Origin: Nocardiopsis eucommiae | Lineage (GTDB): Bacteria > Actinomycetota > Actinomycetes > Streptosporangiales > Streptosporangiaceae | NCBI GenBank assembly: GCA_018388625.1 | Contig: CP074402.1 | Span: forward strand, 2,356,001 to 2,420,000 | Direction: 5' to 3' | DNA: 64,000 bases | Part shown: in pieces, positions 43,598 to 53,291 of the stretch | Layout of the letters: each line of letters begins with the position of its first letter | How positions within the stretch are numbered: position 1 is the first letter of the stretch | Notes under the pieces: generated by a model | The model's database searches: none | The model's input: only the letters and a program-made list of their open reading frames with translations | What the model was told of the DNA's origin: nothing | Program-made: the position numbers and the translations under genes

Positions 43598-43687
43598 TTA
43601 TCCGACGCTGCAACAGATGGCGCTGCTGACCCGAAGGAAGTCCACGTGGCGGCGCACGCGGAGCATGGGGTCGAGGACAGCGTTCAT
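43598..43687 (-). CDS. Cysteine leader peptide of the sulfate assimilation operon
   Basis: A 29-codon reading frame from ATG at 43687 (a second ATG at 43666) to TAA at 43598-43600. It contains RRHVDFLRVSSAICC, the pattern of the short putative leader peptides ahead of sulfur genes in actinobacteria, where RRHVDL and a Cys near the end are conserved. Two adjacent Cys codons near the end suggest ribosome stalling when cysteinyl-tRNA is low. No Shine-Dalgarno is seen, so the mRNA may be leaderless. Confidence 0.8.
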   Translation of the reverse strand: MNAVLDPMLRVRRHVDFLRVSSAICCSVG

Positions 43688-43693
43688 GTTTCG

Positions 43694-43723
43694 AGAATGA
43701 CACGGGCGTCCGGCGCTTGTCCA
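43694..43723 (-). promoter_or_regulatory. Candidate promoter of leader peptide and sir operon
   Basis: On the minus strand TGGACA (43718-43723), 18 bases, CATTCT (43694-43699). The leader ATG begins six bases after the -10, which fits a leaderless transcript. The -10 is weak. Confidence 0.4.
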
Positions 43724-43804
43724 GGTGTGCCCCAGGAGCCCGAATGTGAGTCACGTCATGCCCGCGTGGTGCCGACCGCTCCGAGGAGCGCTAACGTTCT
43801 CCCT

Positions 43805-44806
43805 GTGGTGGGATTCTGGGAGGGCCTGTGGCGCATGGCCGACGCCTGGCTGCGACGCCATCCCGTCTTCCACAGCGGCACGCTGCTCGTGCTGCGCACC
43901 ATCCGTGCCCTCTCCCGTGACCGGGTGGTCGGCCTGGCCGCCGAGTCGGCCTTCTTCGCCCTGATCTCCCTCCCCGCGCTGCTGCTCTGCCTCCTGGGCG
44001 CCCTGGGTCCGCTGGCCATGGTGTTCGGGGAGGACCTCGTGGTGGAGATCCGCGAGTGGATGCTGGACCTGGCGGCGCGCATCCTCACCCCCGCCACCGT
44101 CGAGAGCGTGGTGGAGCCGCTGGTCGACGACTTCCTCGGTGGCGTTCCGGGCGGGGTCCTCTCGGTGACCTTCGTGGTGTCCCTGTGGTCGGGTTCGCGG
44201 GCGATGAACGTCTTCATCCGCTCCATCACCATCTCCTACGGTCTGGACGAGCTGCGCGGCTGGCTGTGGCAGCGGGTGCTCGCCTTCTTCGCCTACCTGG
44301 GCGGGCTGCTGTTCGCGGTCCTGGTGCTGCCGGTGATGGTGGCCGGGCCCGACATCGTCCACGAGCTCCTGCCGCTCACCGTGGGCCGCCTCAACCTGTT
44401 CTACTGGCCGCTCGTGGGTCTGCTCGTCACCGCCGCGGTGACGCTGCTCTACGCGCTGAGCGTGCCCGTGCGCACGCCGCTCTGGCGGCACCTGCCCGGG
44501 GCGCTCCTGGCCACCCTCGTGCTCCTGGCCGGGTCGGCGGGCCTGCGCGCCTACCTGGACGCCTCCTTCGGGCAGGTGAGCATCTACGGTTCGCTGTCCG
44601 CTCCCATCGCGATCCTGGCGTGGCTGTACGTCATGGCGATCGCCGTCCTGGTCGGGTCCTCGCTCAATTCCGAGATCGACGCCCTGTGGCCCACGGTGCG
44701 CACCGCCGCCGCCCGAGCGGAGCTCGCCAACCGTCACTTCGAGAGGGCCGACCGGCTCGCCCAGCGGCGCGAGCAGGCGGTCATCGACACCCTCAACGGT
44801 CGCTGA
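43805..44806 (+). CDS. YihY/virulence factor BrkB family membrane protein
   Basis: About 333 residues from a GTG at 43805, with six TM segments and the family blocks AAESAFFALISLPALLL near the N-terminus, LWSGSRAMNVFIRSITISYG and YGSLSAPIAILAWLYV towards the end. Despite old names these are not RNase BN; the function is unknown, though transport or membrane assembly roles are proposed. TAACGT eight bases before the start and no close Shine-Dalgarno suggest a leaderless transcript. It is divergent from the sir operon. Confidence 0.85.
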   Translation: MVGFWEGLWRMADAWLRRHPVFHSGTLLVLRTIRALSRDRVVGLAAESAFFALISLPALLLCLLGALGPLAMVFGEDLVVEIREWMLDLAARILTPATVESVVEPLVDDFLGGVPGGVLSVTFVVSLWSGSRAMNVFIRSITISYGLDELRGWLWQRVLAFFAYLGGLLFAVLVLPVMVAGPDIVHELLPLTVGRLNLFYWPLVGLLVTAAVTLLYALSVPVRTPLWRHLPGALLATLVLLAGSAGLRAYLDASFGQVSIYGSLSAPIAILAWLYVMAIAVLVGSSLNSEIDALWPTVRTAAARAELANRHFERADRLAQRREQAVIDTLNGR

Positions 44807-44920
44807 CCACAAGCGGCCAGCATGACCGTCCAGCCGGGATCCTCGGTATTTTCGTACCGCGTCCAGCGGGAGGCCGCGAACCCGCCGCCCCGAGCCTGGA
44901 CCTCCCCCGAAAGGCCCCCA

Positions 44921-46205
44921 GTGCCCTCCCCTCCGGGCCCCCGAACCACGCGTCCACACGCCTGCTGGTCGGCTCGATCATGGCCGCCTCGCTCGGCTAC
45001 GTCCTGTGGTCTTGTCTCACCGTGGACCATCCGCTTCGTACGGGATCCCCGTTCTCCCTGTGCGCCCTGGTCCTCGTCGTCCTGTGCGTGGTGCTCTTCG
45101 CGGCCCTGCCCCAGCGCTCCGGCGCACCCCCGGAGGGACCGGGGCGGCACGCGGCCCTCGTCTGGATACCGTGGCCGTTCGCCCTGGGTCCCCTGGTTCT
45201 GGTGTCCTCCGAACCGGGTCTCCTCCCGTGGCTGTGGCCGCTCCTCCTGCTGCCCCTGACGGCGTTGGTCCTGGTCTTCCTCTCCCATCGGGCCCGTCGG
45301 CGCTCGGGTCCCGACGGGCCCCGAGGGTACGCGACGCGTCCCGCGCGGAGCTTCGGCACGGCCGCCCTGACCACGGCCCTGGTGAGCATCACGCTGCACT
45401 TGCTCCTCACCAGCACGGCCCTGAAACAGGGCGGACCCTCCTTCTCCCTCGTTCTGTGCGTGCTGGTGGCCGTGCTGGTCACGCAGATCCTCCTGGGAGT
45501 CGCCCGCGCCCTGCCAGCTCGGACCGCCGGTACCGAGGAGCCCCGCGCCGACGGTGGTGCCGCCTTCGTCTGGGTGGCCTGGCCCATGGTTCTGGTCGCG
45601 GCGCTGCCGACGGTGACCAACCTGATCCACCCGGACGGCGCCTCGTCTCTGTGGCCCCTCGGCCTGTTCCCGCTGGGCGCCCTCGGCTTCGCGGTCCTCA
45701 GCACACGCGCGTTCTCGCGGGAACGCGCCGAACGTGTGAAGGAGGGGGATCCGCGTGAGGTCCTCGTCGGCACCGACCGTTTCTCTGACTCACCGACTGC
45801 TGGGAGAGGGCCGATGAGACTCTCCGCCGTGTTCCTCGTGGTCACCCTCCTCTCCCTGGTCCTGGCCCTCTACCTGGGATTCTGGGGTCCTCCGTTCCCC
45901 CTCGTGCTCATCGTCGGGTACGTCCTCGGCGCCCTGAGCGTGTACCTGGTGCGGATGGCGTTCCTGATCTCGCCCGCCGAGGACGAGCGGGAGCGGCGCG
46001 CCGCTGGAGGCCTGCACCGGTTCCTGTTCGGGATCGTGGCGCACCTCCTGTGCGCTCCGCTCCTGGCGGTCACCGTGATCACCCTCGTCTGGCGCGGCTC
46101 CTGGGGGTGGGTTTCCTCCTCGTGTTCACCGTCCCCCTGTACGTCCTGGCGATCGTCTGCCAACTACGGGAGGCCGGGCGCCCCCGCCCCGGCCGGGGCC
46201 GATGA
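44921..46205 (+). CDS. Membrane protein built from three tandem repeats, unknown function
   Basis: About 428 residues, about 12 TM helices. Three units of about 125-135 residues follow each other, each with a first helix, a PFSL-type loop and helix, a helix after a short polar link (WIPWPFALGPLVL, WVAWPMVLVAALP), then a fourth helix and a basic link. The third unit has PPFPLVLIVGYVLGALSVYL and ends LLVFTVPLYVLAIVCQLREAG. Two breaks: C run 44938-44942 (start region, GTG at 44921 with AAAGG upstream) and G run 46103-46107. The stop overlaps the next gene as ATGA. I do not recognise the family. Confidence 0.65.
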
Positions 46206-46570
46206 TCGTCGGCTGGGGCGCGCACGTGGTTCCTTCTCCGGGCTGGTCGGTCCTGCACCTGGGTGTCCCCTCACAGCGCCCGGGCGGACTGAACAGGCTG
46301 AACCCCCGGCTTCAGGTGGACGGCGAGAACGTCCTGAGCCTGTCGGCGGGTCAGCGGGCGACGGTCGTCCTGCCCCCGGGGCGGCACCGGGTCCGCGCGC
46401 TCATCTCCCTGCAACGCTCGGCGCCGCTGGAGGTCGACCTGCGCCCGGGGGAGGAGGCGCACGTCGAGCTGCGCTACTGGCCCAACCCCTGGGCGAGCGG
46501 AGGGCGACGGGCCCTGGAGCTCGCGAGGGTCGGCGCACCCGCCGCCCGTGGGCCCGGGACTCCCGTGTGA
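46202..46570 (+). CDS. Small beta-rich protein coupled to the triplicated membrane protein
   Basis: 122 residues, no signal peptide or TM helix. The middle (LVPSQ-type turn, NPRLQVDGENVLSLSAGQRA, VVLPPGRHRVRALISLQRSA, LEVDLRPGEEAHVELRYWP) reads as a small beta sandwich like PEGA or carboxypeptidase-regulatory domains: a value, then a ligand-like hairpin VVLPPGRHRVR. The ATGA overlap with the upstream gene means coupled translation. Family unknown. Confidence 0.65.
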   Translation: MIVGWGAHVVPSPGWSVLHLGVPSQRPGGLNRLNPRLQVDGENVLSLSAGQRATVVLPPGRHRVRALISLQRSAPLEVDLRPGEEAHVELRYWPNPWASGGRRALELARVGAPAARGPGTPV

Positions 46571-46955
46571 GCGGCGGGCGCGTGGGCAACCGCCCACCCC
46601 ATGGCCGGATCCGGCCAATTTCGGCGTGAACCTGATCGCCATTTGGGGTGTCCTCTCCAGCGTGAGTAGGTTGCCCAGGCGTGCCCCCACACCCTCCTGC
46701 GCGAGTCGCAGCAGGTCAGTGGTGTCGGGTGGCCAGCACGCGGGGGTGGGACAGGGCAGGTGTCCGGTTCCTTGATGGCGAAACGGAGTGAACATCCTCT
46801 GAGACGGTCAGTATCATCACGTGCAGCATTGACTACTCGTGTGCCGTTCGACCCCGTTGGCGGACTCCGTCACGCCGCGACCGACCGTCATCGCTGATCG
46901 TCCCCCTGCTCCCGTACACGAACAGGTTCACGTTCCCCATGCCTTCGGAGACACC
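46571..46955 (+). other. Gene-free stretch, control region of the surface-protein pair
   Basis: 385 bases without a convincing gene. Base composition falls below that of the genes around 46600-46960. No clear -35/-10 pair or inverted repeat that I would defend. It presumably carries the promoter of the gene starting at 46956. Confidence 0.5.
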
Positions 46956-48434
46956 ATGAGTCGGGCGTCCCGTCCGGAGCACCCCCGGCCCACCGCCGTC
47001 ATCGTCATCGCGCCCGACGAGCGCAGCGCGGAGATCGTCATCGAAGGGCAGCGCCAGGTGGTCACCGGGCTGGCCCCCAAGGAGACGCGACGCGCGGCGC
47101 TGGACGTCGCCACCGGCTACGCCGCCCACATCGGGCAGCCGGTGCTGGTCGACGCGCGCGACGCCAACGGATACTGGCGCCTGGTCGCGACCCCCTCGGG
47201 CGTCGTGCAGGCGGCGGACCAGGCGCTCTCGGACCGGTCCCAGCAGTCCGCGCCCGGCGGGGCCGCCGCCGGACCGGCCTCGGACCAGGACTCGTCACCC
47301 CCGGCGGAGGGCAGGGGCGGCGCGGGCCGCAAGGTCCTCATCGGGGGAGCGGTCGTGCTCGCCCTGCTGCTCGTCCTGGGCGGCGGTGTGGTCGTCACCA
47401 ACGTCATGCTGGGCGGTTCCGCGCCCTCCGCCGAGGACGAGGAGCCCGACCCCACGGGAGTCCCCTGGAGTTCCCGCCCCCGCCGGGTTACGCGGGCACG
47501 GTCGACTTCAGTGAGGAACTGGCCCCGGAGACCCAGCCCGGCATCAGCCGTGACGGTGCCTCCCTGGCCTACATCGACCCGGGGGAACAGCTCAACCTCC
47601 TCGGACCCGAGGGCACCCGCGAATGGTCGGTGGACCTGCCCTTCGAGGCGGGCGCGGGCCTCGGCGCCCCCGCTTCGTCGAGTACGGCGGCGAGGACGCC
47701 ATCGTGATGGAGACCGCCGACACCCTGTGGTTCTGGCCCGTCTCGGGTGAGGGCGCCGTCAGTGTCGCGCTCCCCGAGTCCGGCTCCGCCCGGTACGCGG
47801 GCGACTCCGTCCTGGTACGCACCGAGGACGCCTCGTACCTGCCCATCGACGGCGAGCTGGTGGAGTTCGAGGCCCCGGGCAGCTCGGAACCGATGCTCGC
47901 GACGAACGGCCGCGCCCTGACGGCCGTGCTCAACGGTCCCTGGCAGTGGGTGCAGCCCGGCGAGGATGACGAGGAGGTCCGGGCGGAGAGCCCCCACGGG
48001 GCCGGTGACATGGAGAACGTCGTCACCGCCCTGCGCGAGTACGTCATCGTGCGCTGGGAGGCGCAGGGCGGCGACGGCTCGATCCTGGCCTTCCACGACC
48101 GCGAGGACGGCGCCGTGCTCGGCGCGGCGGAGATCGCGGAGGACGCCCTGGAGGGGGTCAGCCACCTCTCCGGGCCGATCGGCACCGAACTGGTCGCCTA
48201 CGGTCCGGTGCTGTTCTCCCCGCCACCGGTGAGACGACCGTCGTGCCGGGCTTCGCACCCGAGATCACGGTCGGTGAACAGGTCTTCGGAGAACTGGAGG
48301 GGAGCCGGGTGGCCATGGACGCCACCGGCACGCCCACCGAGGTTCACGAGGACGCACAGACTCCGCGCGGCCTTCTCGGCGACCGCGCGGTGGTGGTCCA
48401 CGAGGGCCGCCTGTATGCCATCTCCCCTGAATAG
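46956..48434 (+). CDS. Single-pass membrane protein with large extracytoplasmic beta-repeat domain
   Basis: About 493 residues. A cytoplasmic N-terminal alpha/beta domain (about 10-85: AVIVIAPDERSAEIVIEGQR, ALDVATGYAAHIGQPVLVDA), a disordered linker, one TM helix (VLIGGAVVLALLLVLGGGVV), then about 290 outside residues with repeated four-strand sheets (AYIDPGEQLNLLGPEGTREW, EDAIVMETADTLWFWPVSGE, DSVLVRTEDASYLPIDGELV) like a PQQ/WD-type propeller. Three breaks: C runs 47462-47465, 47667-47671 and 48218-48221. ATG at 46956 with GGAGA upstream. It is 29 bases ahead of an LAXTG wall protein. Family not recognised. Confidence 0.7.
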
Positions 48435-48463
48435 TTCACTAGCAAGCGAAAGAAAGGAGTGGG

Positions 48464-49189
48464 ATGTCCCTTAAGAAGCGGGTATTCACCGTCACGGCGG
48501 CCAGCCTGTTCATGGCCGGCTTCTCGGTGACTCCGGCCTTCGCGGCCGAGACCGCGGAAGAGACCGTCCCCGATGTCGCCCCTGAGGCCGCCCCCGCGGC
48601 GGTCCAGGAGCCTGCCCCCTGTTCGAAGCGACCCCCGTCGTGGAGCAGGCGTTCGAGGAGGTCGCCGCACCTCCGGTGCTCATCGACCTGCCGATCCTGC
48701 CCGACCCGGGTGACGGCGAGACGCCGGGTCCGGACCCGATCGATCCTCCGGACCCGATCGACCCGCCCGACCCGGTCGACCCGCCGGACCCGGGTGACGG
48801 CGAGACGCCGGGCCCGGACCCGGACCCGACGGACCCCCGGACCCGGACCCCACCGATCCTCCGGACCCGGACCCGACGGATCCCCCGGACCCGGACCCGA
48901 CCGACCCTCCGGACCCGGACCCGACGGATCCCCCGGACCCGACGGACCCGCCGGAGAACCCGGACGGTGGTACCGACCCGGGTGACAACAGCCCGCCCCC
49001 GGCGACGACTCGCCCGGGGCCAAGGCCCCGAGCGCTCCGGCGCCGGCCGCCGGTGACACCACCGGTGGCGGCGAGCTCGCCGCCACGGGCGTCGACATGT
49101 CGGGCTTCGTGCTCGGCGGCGCCGTCGTGGCCGGTATCGGTGCTCTGGCCCTGTGGGTCGGCAGCCGCCGTCCGGGCATGGCTGAGTAA
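48464..49189 (+). CDS. LAXTG cell-wall-anchored surface protein with Pro-Asp repeats
   Basis: About 242 residues. A clear signal peptide (SLKKRVFTVTAASLFMAGFS, cleavage near AFAAE), a short acidic region, then about 100 residues of PDPTDPPD/PDPIDPPD-type repeats, a spacer, and a C-terminal sorting signal: LAATG, hydrophobic SGFVLGGAVVAGIGALALWV and a basic SRRPG tail. LAXTG is the class E sortase motif of high-GC actinobacteria. Three breaks in C runs 48615-48619, 48834-48838 and 48996-49000; only the repaired frame joins signal peptide, repeats and anchor. Good AAAGGAG before the ATG. Confidence 0.82.
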
Positions 49190-49226
49190 CACCGCGTCCA
49201 CTCCCGCGTTCTCGCGGGGCTGACGT

Positions 49227-49272
49227 GGGAGGGCCCCGCCCGCCGGAGGAATCCGGTGGACGGGGCCCTCCC
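49227..49272. terminator. Bidirectional terminator between LAXTG gene and MFS gene
   Basis: A 12-bp stem (49227-49238 with 49261-49272) around a 22-base loop. It lies between convergent ends 49189 and 49280. Confidence 0.7.
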
Positions 49273-49279
49273 GTGTGAC

Positions 49280-50478
49280 TCAGGACCGTGGACGCAGCGC
49301 GGAGGCGAGCAGGAAGGCCGCCACCCCCGCCGCCGCGATCGCCCAGAGAGCACTGCCGAGCGTGAGCGAGTCGGCGAGGAAGCCCACCAGGGAGGGAAGG
49401 CCAGGAACCCGGCACGGCCCAGCCAACCCACCACCGTCACCCCGTCGCCGGTACGGACCCCGGGGATGTTCCCGGCGGCGGCCAGCGTCAGCGGGAACAG
49501 GGTGGACACGCCCAGCCCCATCACACCGAAGCCGATGACCGTGGTCACCGGGTGCGGCAGGAGCAGAGCGAAGGCCAGCCCTCCGGCGGCCAGCAGACCG
49601 CAGGCGTGCCCCACCGCCACCGCGCCGAACCGGTCGGTCACCCGGTCGCCCAGCAGGCGCCCCACCGTCATCATCGCCTGACAGGCCACGAACGGCATGG
49701 CGGCCAGGAACAGCGGCGCGCCCAGTTCGGTGCTCATGTACACCGCGCCCCACGAGGCGGCGGAGTCCTCGATGCCACCGGCCATCATGAGCAGCACGCC
49801 CAGCATCCCCAACAGGAGGAGGCCCTTGGCGGGGATACGGGCCCGGCTGCCGTCGTGGCCGTTGACCCCGTCCTCGCGCTCGGTGTTCTCGGGACCGGGC
49901 AGCAGCATGCGGCTGATCGCGAGGTTGACCACCACCAGCACCGCCGTCACCCCGGACAGGTGCCAGAGGATCGGCACGCCGGAACCGGCCATGGCGGCGC
50001 CGAGGAGACCGCCGGAGACCGCCGCCAGGCTCCACACCGCGTGGAAGGTGTTGATGATGCTCCGCCGGTAGCGGCGTTGCACGCGCAGACCGTGGGAGTT
50101 CTGGGCCGAGTCGGTCCAGGCGTCGGCGGAGCCCATGACGAAGAGCGCGGCGGCGAGCATCCACCAGTTCTGCGCGAGGGCGATGAAGGGAAGCGCTCCC
50201 AGGGAGAGCAGACTCGTTCCCACGGCGGTCCGCCCGCTGCCGAACCAGTGGATCAGCGGTCCCGCGAGCATCCCGGTCAGGATCGCCCCGAACGGCATCG
50301 CCGCGATCGCCAGCCCCAGCTCCGCGTTGGTCAACCCCAGGTGGACCTTGATCACCGGCAGCCACGGCACGGCGTTCGTGTACGTGAACCCGTTCACGAA
50401 GAACAGGGTGGACACCGCGACCCGGGCGCGTCTGGCCTCGGGCGGGGGTCCGGTGGACGTGTCGGTCTGCGCGTTCAA
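49280..50478 (-). CDS. Major facilitator superfamily transporter
   Basis: About 399 residues, 12 TM helices. The N-terminal helices (STLFFVNGFTYTNAVPWLPV, LGLAIAAMPFGAILTGMLAG) resemble MFS proteins related to fucose permease and YbjJ. The frame breaks in the run 49391-49393; one extra base restores PPLVGFLADSLTLGSALWAI and the last two helices. Substrate unknown. It is divergent from the GNAT gene. Confidence 0.82.
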
Positions 50479-50782
50479 GGAGGGCTCCAGGAGTCGATTC
50501 GGTGCGTGCGGATGGTATCCGGCGCGCGGTCCGGGACACAGACATTTTCTCGGGGTCCAGGGCCGGGCTTGCCATGGGACCCGGAGCCGATTTACATAGG
50601 GGGTCCGTCCCCGTCGACGTGGAACCCCGGAGGTCCCACCCCCACCCCCGTTCTCCCATCAGAGGCCCCTGACACCGGCCCGCCCCCGCGGCCCGCTCCC
50701 GCGTAGGCGCCCCCTGCCCGCCGACTCCCTCACACCGGGACGCGCCGTGCCCTGACGGCCCCGGTCGGAACCGGAAGATCAG
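50479..50782. other. Gene-free stretch between divergent MFS and GNAT genes
   Basis: 304 bases. It must hold the start regions of both genes; AGATCAGATGATC just before the GNAT start is the only short symmetric piece I see. No RNA gene or repeat is visible. Confidence 0.45.
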
Positions 50783-51343
50783 ATGATCAGAACGAGCGCG
50801 CTGCGAGAAACGCCCACGCTGACCGGGAAGAGCGTACGACTGGTTCCCCTGGGACCCGAGCACACGGACGCCTACTTCGCGGCGGGCCTCGACGAGGAGG
50901 TCAGACGTCTCACCGGATCCCACGGCCACATCACCTACCAACAGGCGCGCGACTGGTGCGAGAGTCGCGCGGGTCGCACCGACCGGCTGGACCTGGCCAT
51001 CATCGCGCCCCGGGACGGCCGGTACCTGGGTGAGCTGTCCATCTACGGGGTCTCGCCGGAGAACGAGACCGCCGGGTACCGCATCGCCCTGTCCGCGATC
51101 GAGTTCACCGGGCAGGGGCTGGGACGGGAGGCCACCCAACTGGTCCTGGAGTACGCGTTCGAGCAGATCGGTCTGCACCGGGTCTGGTTGTACGTCTACG
51201 CCTTCAACATGCGCGCCATCGCCGTCTACCGTTCCTGCGGCTTCTACGTGGAGGGGCGGCTCCGTGACGCCCTCCTCTGGGAGGGGCGCCGCCACGACGC
51301 CCTGCTGATGGCGGTGCTGCGCGGTGGGACCCGGGGTCGCTGA
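50783..51343 (+). CDS. GNAT-family N-acetyltransferase (RimJ/RimL-like)
   Basis: 186 residues. LTGKSVRLVPLGPEHTDAYF at the start, the acetyl-CoA loop in GQGLGREATQLVLEYAF, then LHRVWLYVYAFNMRAIAVYR and SCGFYVEGRLRDALLWEGRR, the usual C-terminal pattern of RimJ-like acetyltransferases. The substrate (protein N-terminus, small amine) cannot be told. Unbroken and monocistronic. Confidence 0.9.
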   Translation: MIRTSALRETPTLTGKSVRLVPLGPEHTDAYFAAGLDEEVRRLTGSHGHITYQQARDWCESRAGRTDRLDLAIIAPRDGRYLGELSIYGVSPENETAGYRIALSAIEFTGQGLGREATQLVLEYAFEQIGLHRVWLYVYAFNMRAIAVYRSCGFYVEGRLRDALLWEGRRHDALLMAVLRGGTRGR

Positions 51344-51494
51344 CCCCCGGACTCCGGGCAGGGGTGGTTTTTGCCCCGACGCGGGGTTGTGACCCGTATG
51401 AGGAGGGGTATGCCGGTAGCACTTTTCCCGCGGCCCACTCCACACTGCCGGAAGGAGCGGCGCCGGGCTCCGCGGCCCTGGCGCCGGTGAGGAC

Positions 51495-52813
51495 ATGAAC
51501 CCGGTACCCGTCTCACTGCCCTTCACCAACCGTTCCGAAGCCGGACGACACCTCGCGGAGAGGGTGCGTCCCTACGCCGTCGACGACCCGATCGTGCTGG
51601 CCCTGCCCCGCGGCGGGGTCCCGGTCGGCGCGGAACTCGCGGAACGCCTGGGCGCCGACTTCGACGTGCTCATGGTCCGCAAGATCGGCCTGCCCGGGCA
51701 TCCCGAGACCGGGGTGGGCGCCATCGCCGAGGACGGGCAGGTCATCTACGACGACCGCGCCCTGGCCCGGATGCGGGTGCCCCGCCAGGCGCTGTCCGAC
51801 ACCGTGGCCACCGAGCGGGACGAACTCGACCGTCGGCGCCGCGCCTACCGGGGGAGCGCCCGGCACCGAGGATCGCGGGTCGCGACTGCGTGGTGGTGGA
51901 CGACGGGGTCGCCACCGGCGGCACCGCCCGCGCGGCACTGCGCATGCTGCGCCAGGCGGGTCCGTCGCGGTTGGTCCTGGCCGTGCCGGTCGCGGCGCCG
52001 GAGGCGTTGGAGGCGCTCCAGGAGGAGGCCGACGACGTGGTGGTGCTGACCGCGCCGGAGAACTTCCAGGCCGTGGGGGAGTGGTACCGGGACTTCGACC
52101 AGCTGTCCGACGACACGGTCATCGGGATCCTCTCCGAACGCGAACGCCTCTCTCGGGGGCCCGACGTCTCCCGGGGAGTGCGGATCCGCGCGGACCAGGT
52201 CCACCTGGACGGTGACCTCACGATGCCCACGGCGCTGCGTGGCGCGGTGGTGATGGCCTTCGGGGAGGGGCGGGCCGACCCCGGGTGGCGGGCGACCGCC
52301 GCGTCACTGCGTCGCGCGGGGTACGCGACCCTGCTCCTTGACCTGCTCACCGAGGGGGAACGGGCCGCCGACGGCGCGGAGGGCGGCGAGGAGGCCGACA
52401 CCGCGGTGCTCGGGGAGAGGCTGAGCGCGGCCGTCTCCTGGCTTCGGCGCGCCACCGACGCGGCCAGCGAACCCGTGGGTCTGCTCGGATCGGGGCCCGC
52501 GGCCCCGGCCGCCCTGGTGACGGCCGCGCGCCGGCCGGAGGACGTGGGCGCGGTGGTGGTGCACGGCGGACGCGTCGACCGCGCGGAACCCCACCTGGCG
52601 TCGGTGCTGGCGCCGACGCTGTTCCTGTTGGAGAGCGGGGACTCGTTCGTGCGTGAGTTGGGCGAGTGGACCCGGGGCCGGTTGGCCGGGCGTTCCGAGC
52701 TGAGGGTGGTGTCCGGGGCCGAACAGCTGTTGAGGGGTGACCTCGGATGGCGTCAGGTGGCGGTGGAGGCGTCGGACTGGTTCGACCGGAACCTCGCACG
52801 CGGGCCGGGGTGA
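51495..52813 (+). CDS. Phosphoribosyltransferase fused to dienelactone-hydrolase-like domain
   Basis: About 439 residues. N-terminal half: a type I phosphoribosyltransferase with LALPRGGVPVGAELAERLGA and the PRPP signature CVVVDDGVATGGTARAAL. C-terminal half: an alpha/beta hydrolase (VHLDGDLTMP start, LLLDLLTEGE, GLLGSGPAA at the nucleophile elbow, APTLFLLESGD). The fusion is a known but uncharacterised actinobacterial architecture. The frame breaks in the G run 51850-51854; one extra G restores YRGERPAPRIAGRDC. Two terminators follow. Confidence 0.85.
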
Positions 52814-52861
52814 GGACCCGCACCGGCCACGGGCCCGGACGGGGTTCGGGGCGTGTGTCCG

Positions 52862-52882
52862 GGTGCCGACGGCGTCGGCACC
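52862..52882 (+). terminator. Hairpin after the phosphoribosyltransferase-hydrolase gene
   Basis: A 9-bp stem (52862-52870 and 52874-52882) with a three-base loop, 48 bases after the stop codon. Confidence 0.55.
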
Positions 52883-52903
52883 GGAGGAACGCGGAAACGA
52901 GAA

Positions 52904-52947
52904 AACCCGCGGCGCCCTCGACGTGTCACGTCGGGGCGCCGCGGGTT
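52904..52947. terminator. Long bulged hairpin, bidirectional terminator before whiB
   Basis: Arms 52904-52925 and 52927-52947 pair over 21 bp with one bulged T and a one-base loop. It lies between convergent genes ending at 52813 and 52992. Confidence 0.85.
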
Positions 52948-52991
52948 ATCGGGGCCGGGGCCAGCGGGAGAGATCCGCGCGGCGGGAAGCT

Positions 52992-53291
52992 CTAGGCGGC
53001 GTTGGCGCGGCGCATGCGGCGACGGCGCTCGGAGGCGCGCTCGTCCTCGTTCAGTCCGCCCCAGGTGCCGTACTTCTCCGGACGCGAGATCGCATAGTCC
53101 AGGCAGTCGGTCCGCACTGGGCAGGCCGCACAGATCTCCTTGGCCTTGCGCTCGCGAATCTCCCGCTCCGGCTGGCGTTCGCCATCGGGGCCGAAGAAGA
53201 GCACAAGGTCCTCGCCCCGGCACGCGGCGGCATCCTGCCACCCCCAGCTCGGGCGGGGGCGCAGCGCGGCCTGCCGACGTACCTGAGACAT
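52992..53291 (-). CDS. WhiB-family iron-sulfur transcription factor
   Basis: 99 residues. Four cluster cysteines: AACRG, then CAACPVRTDC (CxxC plus Cys), the turn GTWGGLNEDER and a basic C-terminal helix ERRRRMRR. It would bind a 4Fe-4S cluster and work with the principal sigma factor. The DAAACRGEDLVLFFGPDGER part is longer than in WhiB1-types and closer to WhiD/WhiB3-like proteins; I do not assign a subclass. AGAGG 10 bases before the ATG. The long control region upstream suits a regulated gene. Confidence 0.95.
   Translation of the reverse strand: MSQVRRQAALRPRPSWGWQDAAACRGEDLVLFFGPDGERQPEREIRERKAKEICAACPVRTDCLDYAISRPEKYGTWGGLNEDERASERRRRMRRANAA

Noticed and set aside
48640-49000. Repetitive DNA that looks array-like (CCGGACCCGGACCCGA units)
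   Set aside because: The units are codons of a Pro-Asp repeat in the surface protein, not spaced identical repeats; no CRISPR spacers.
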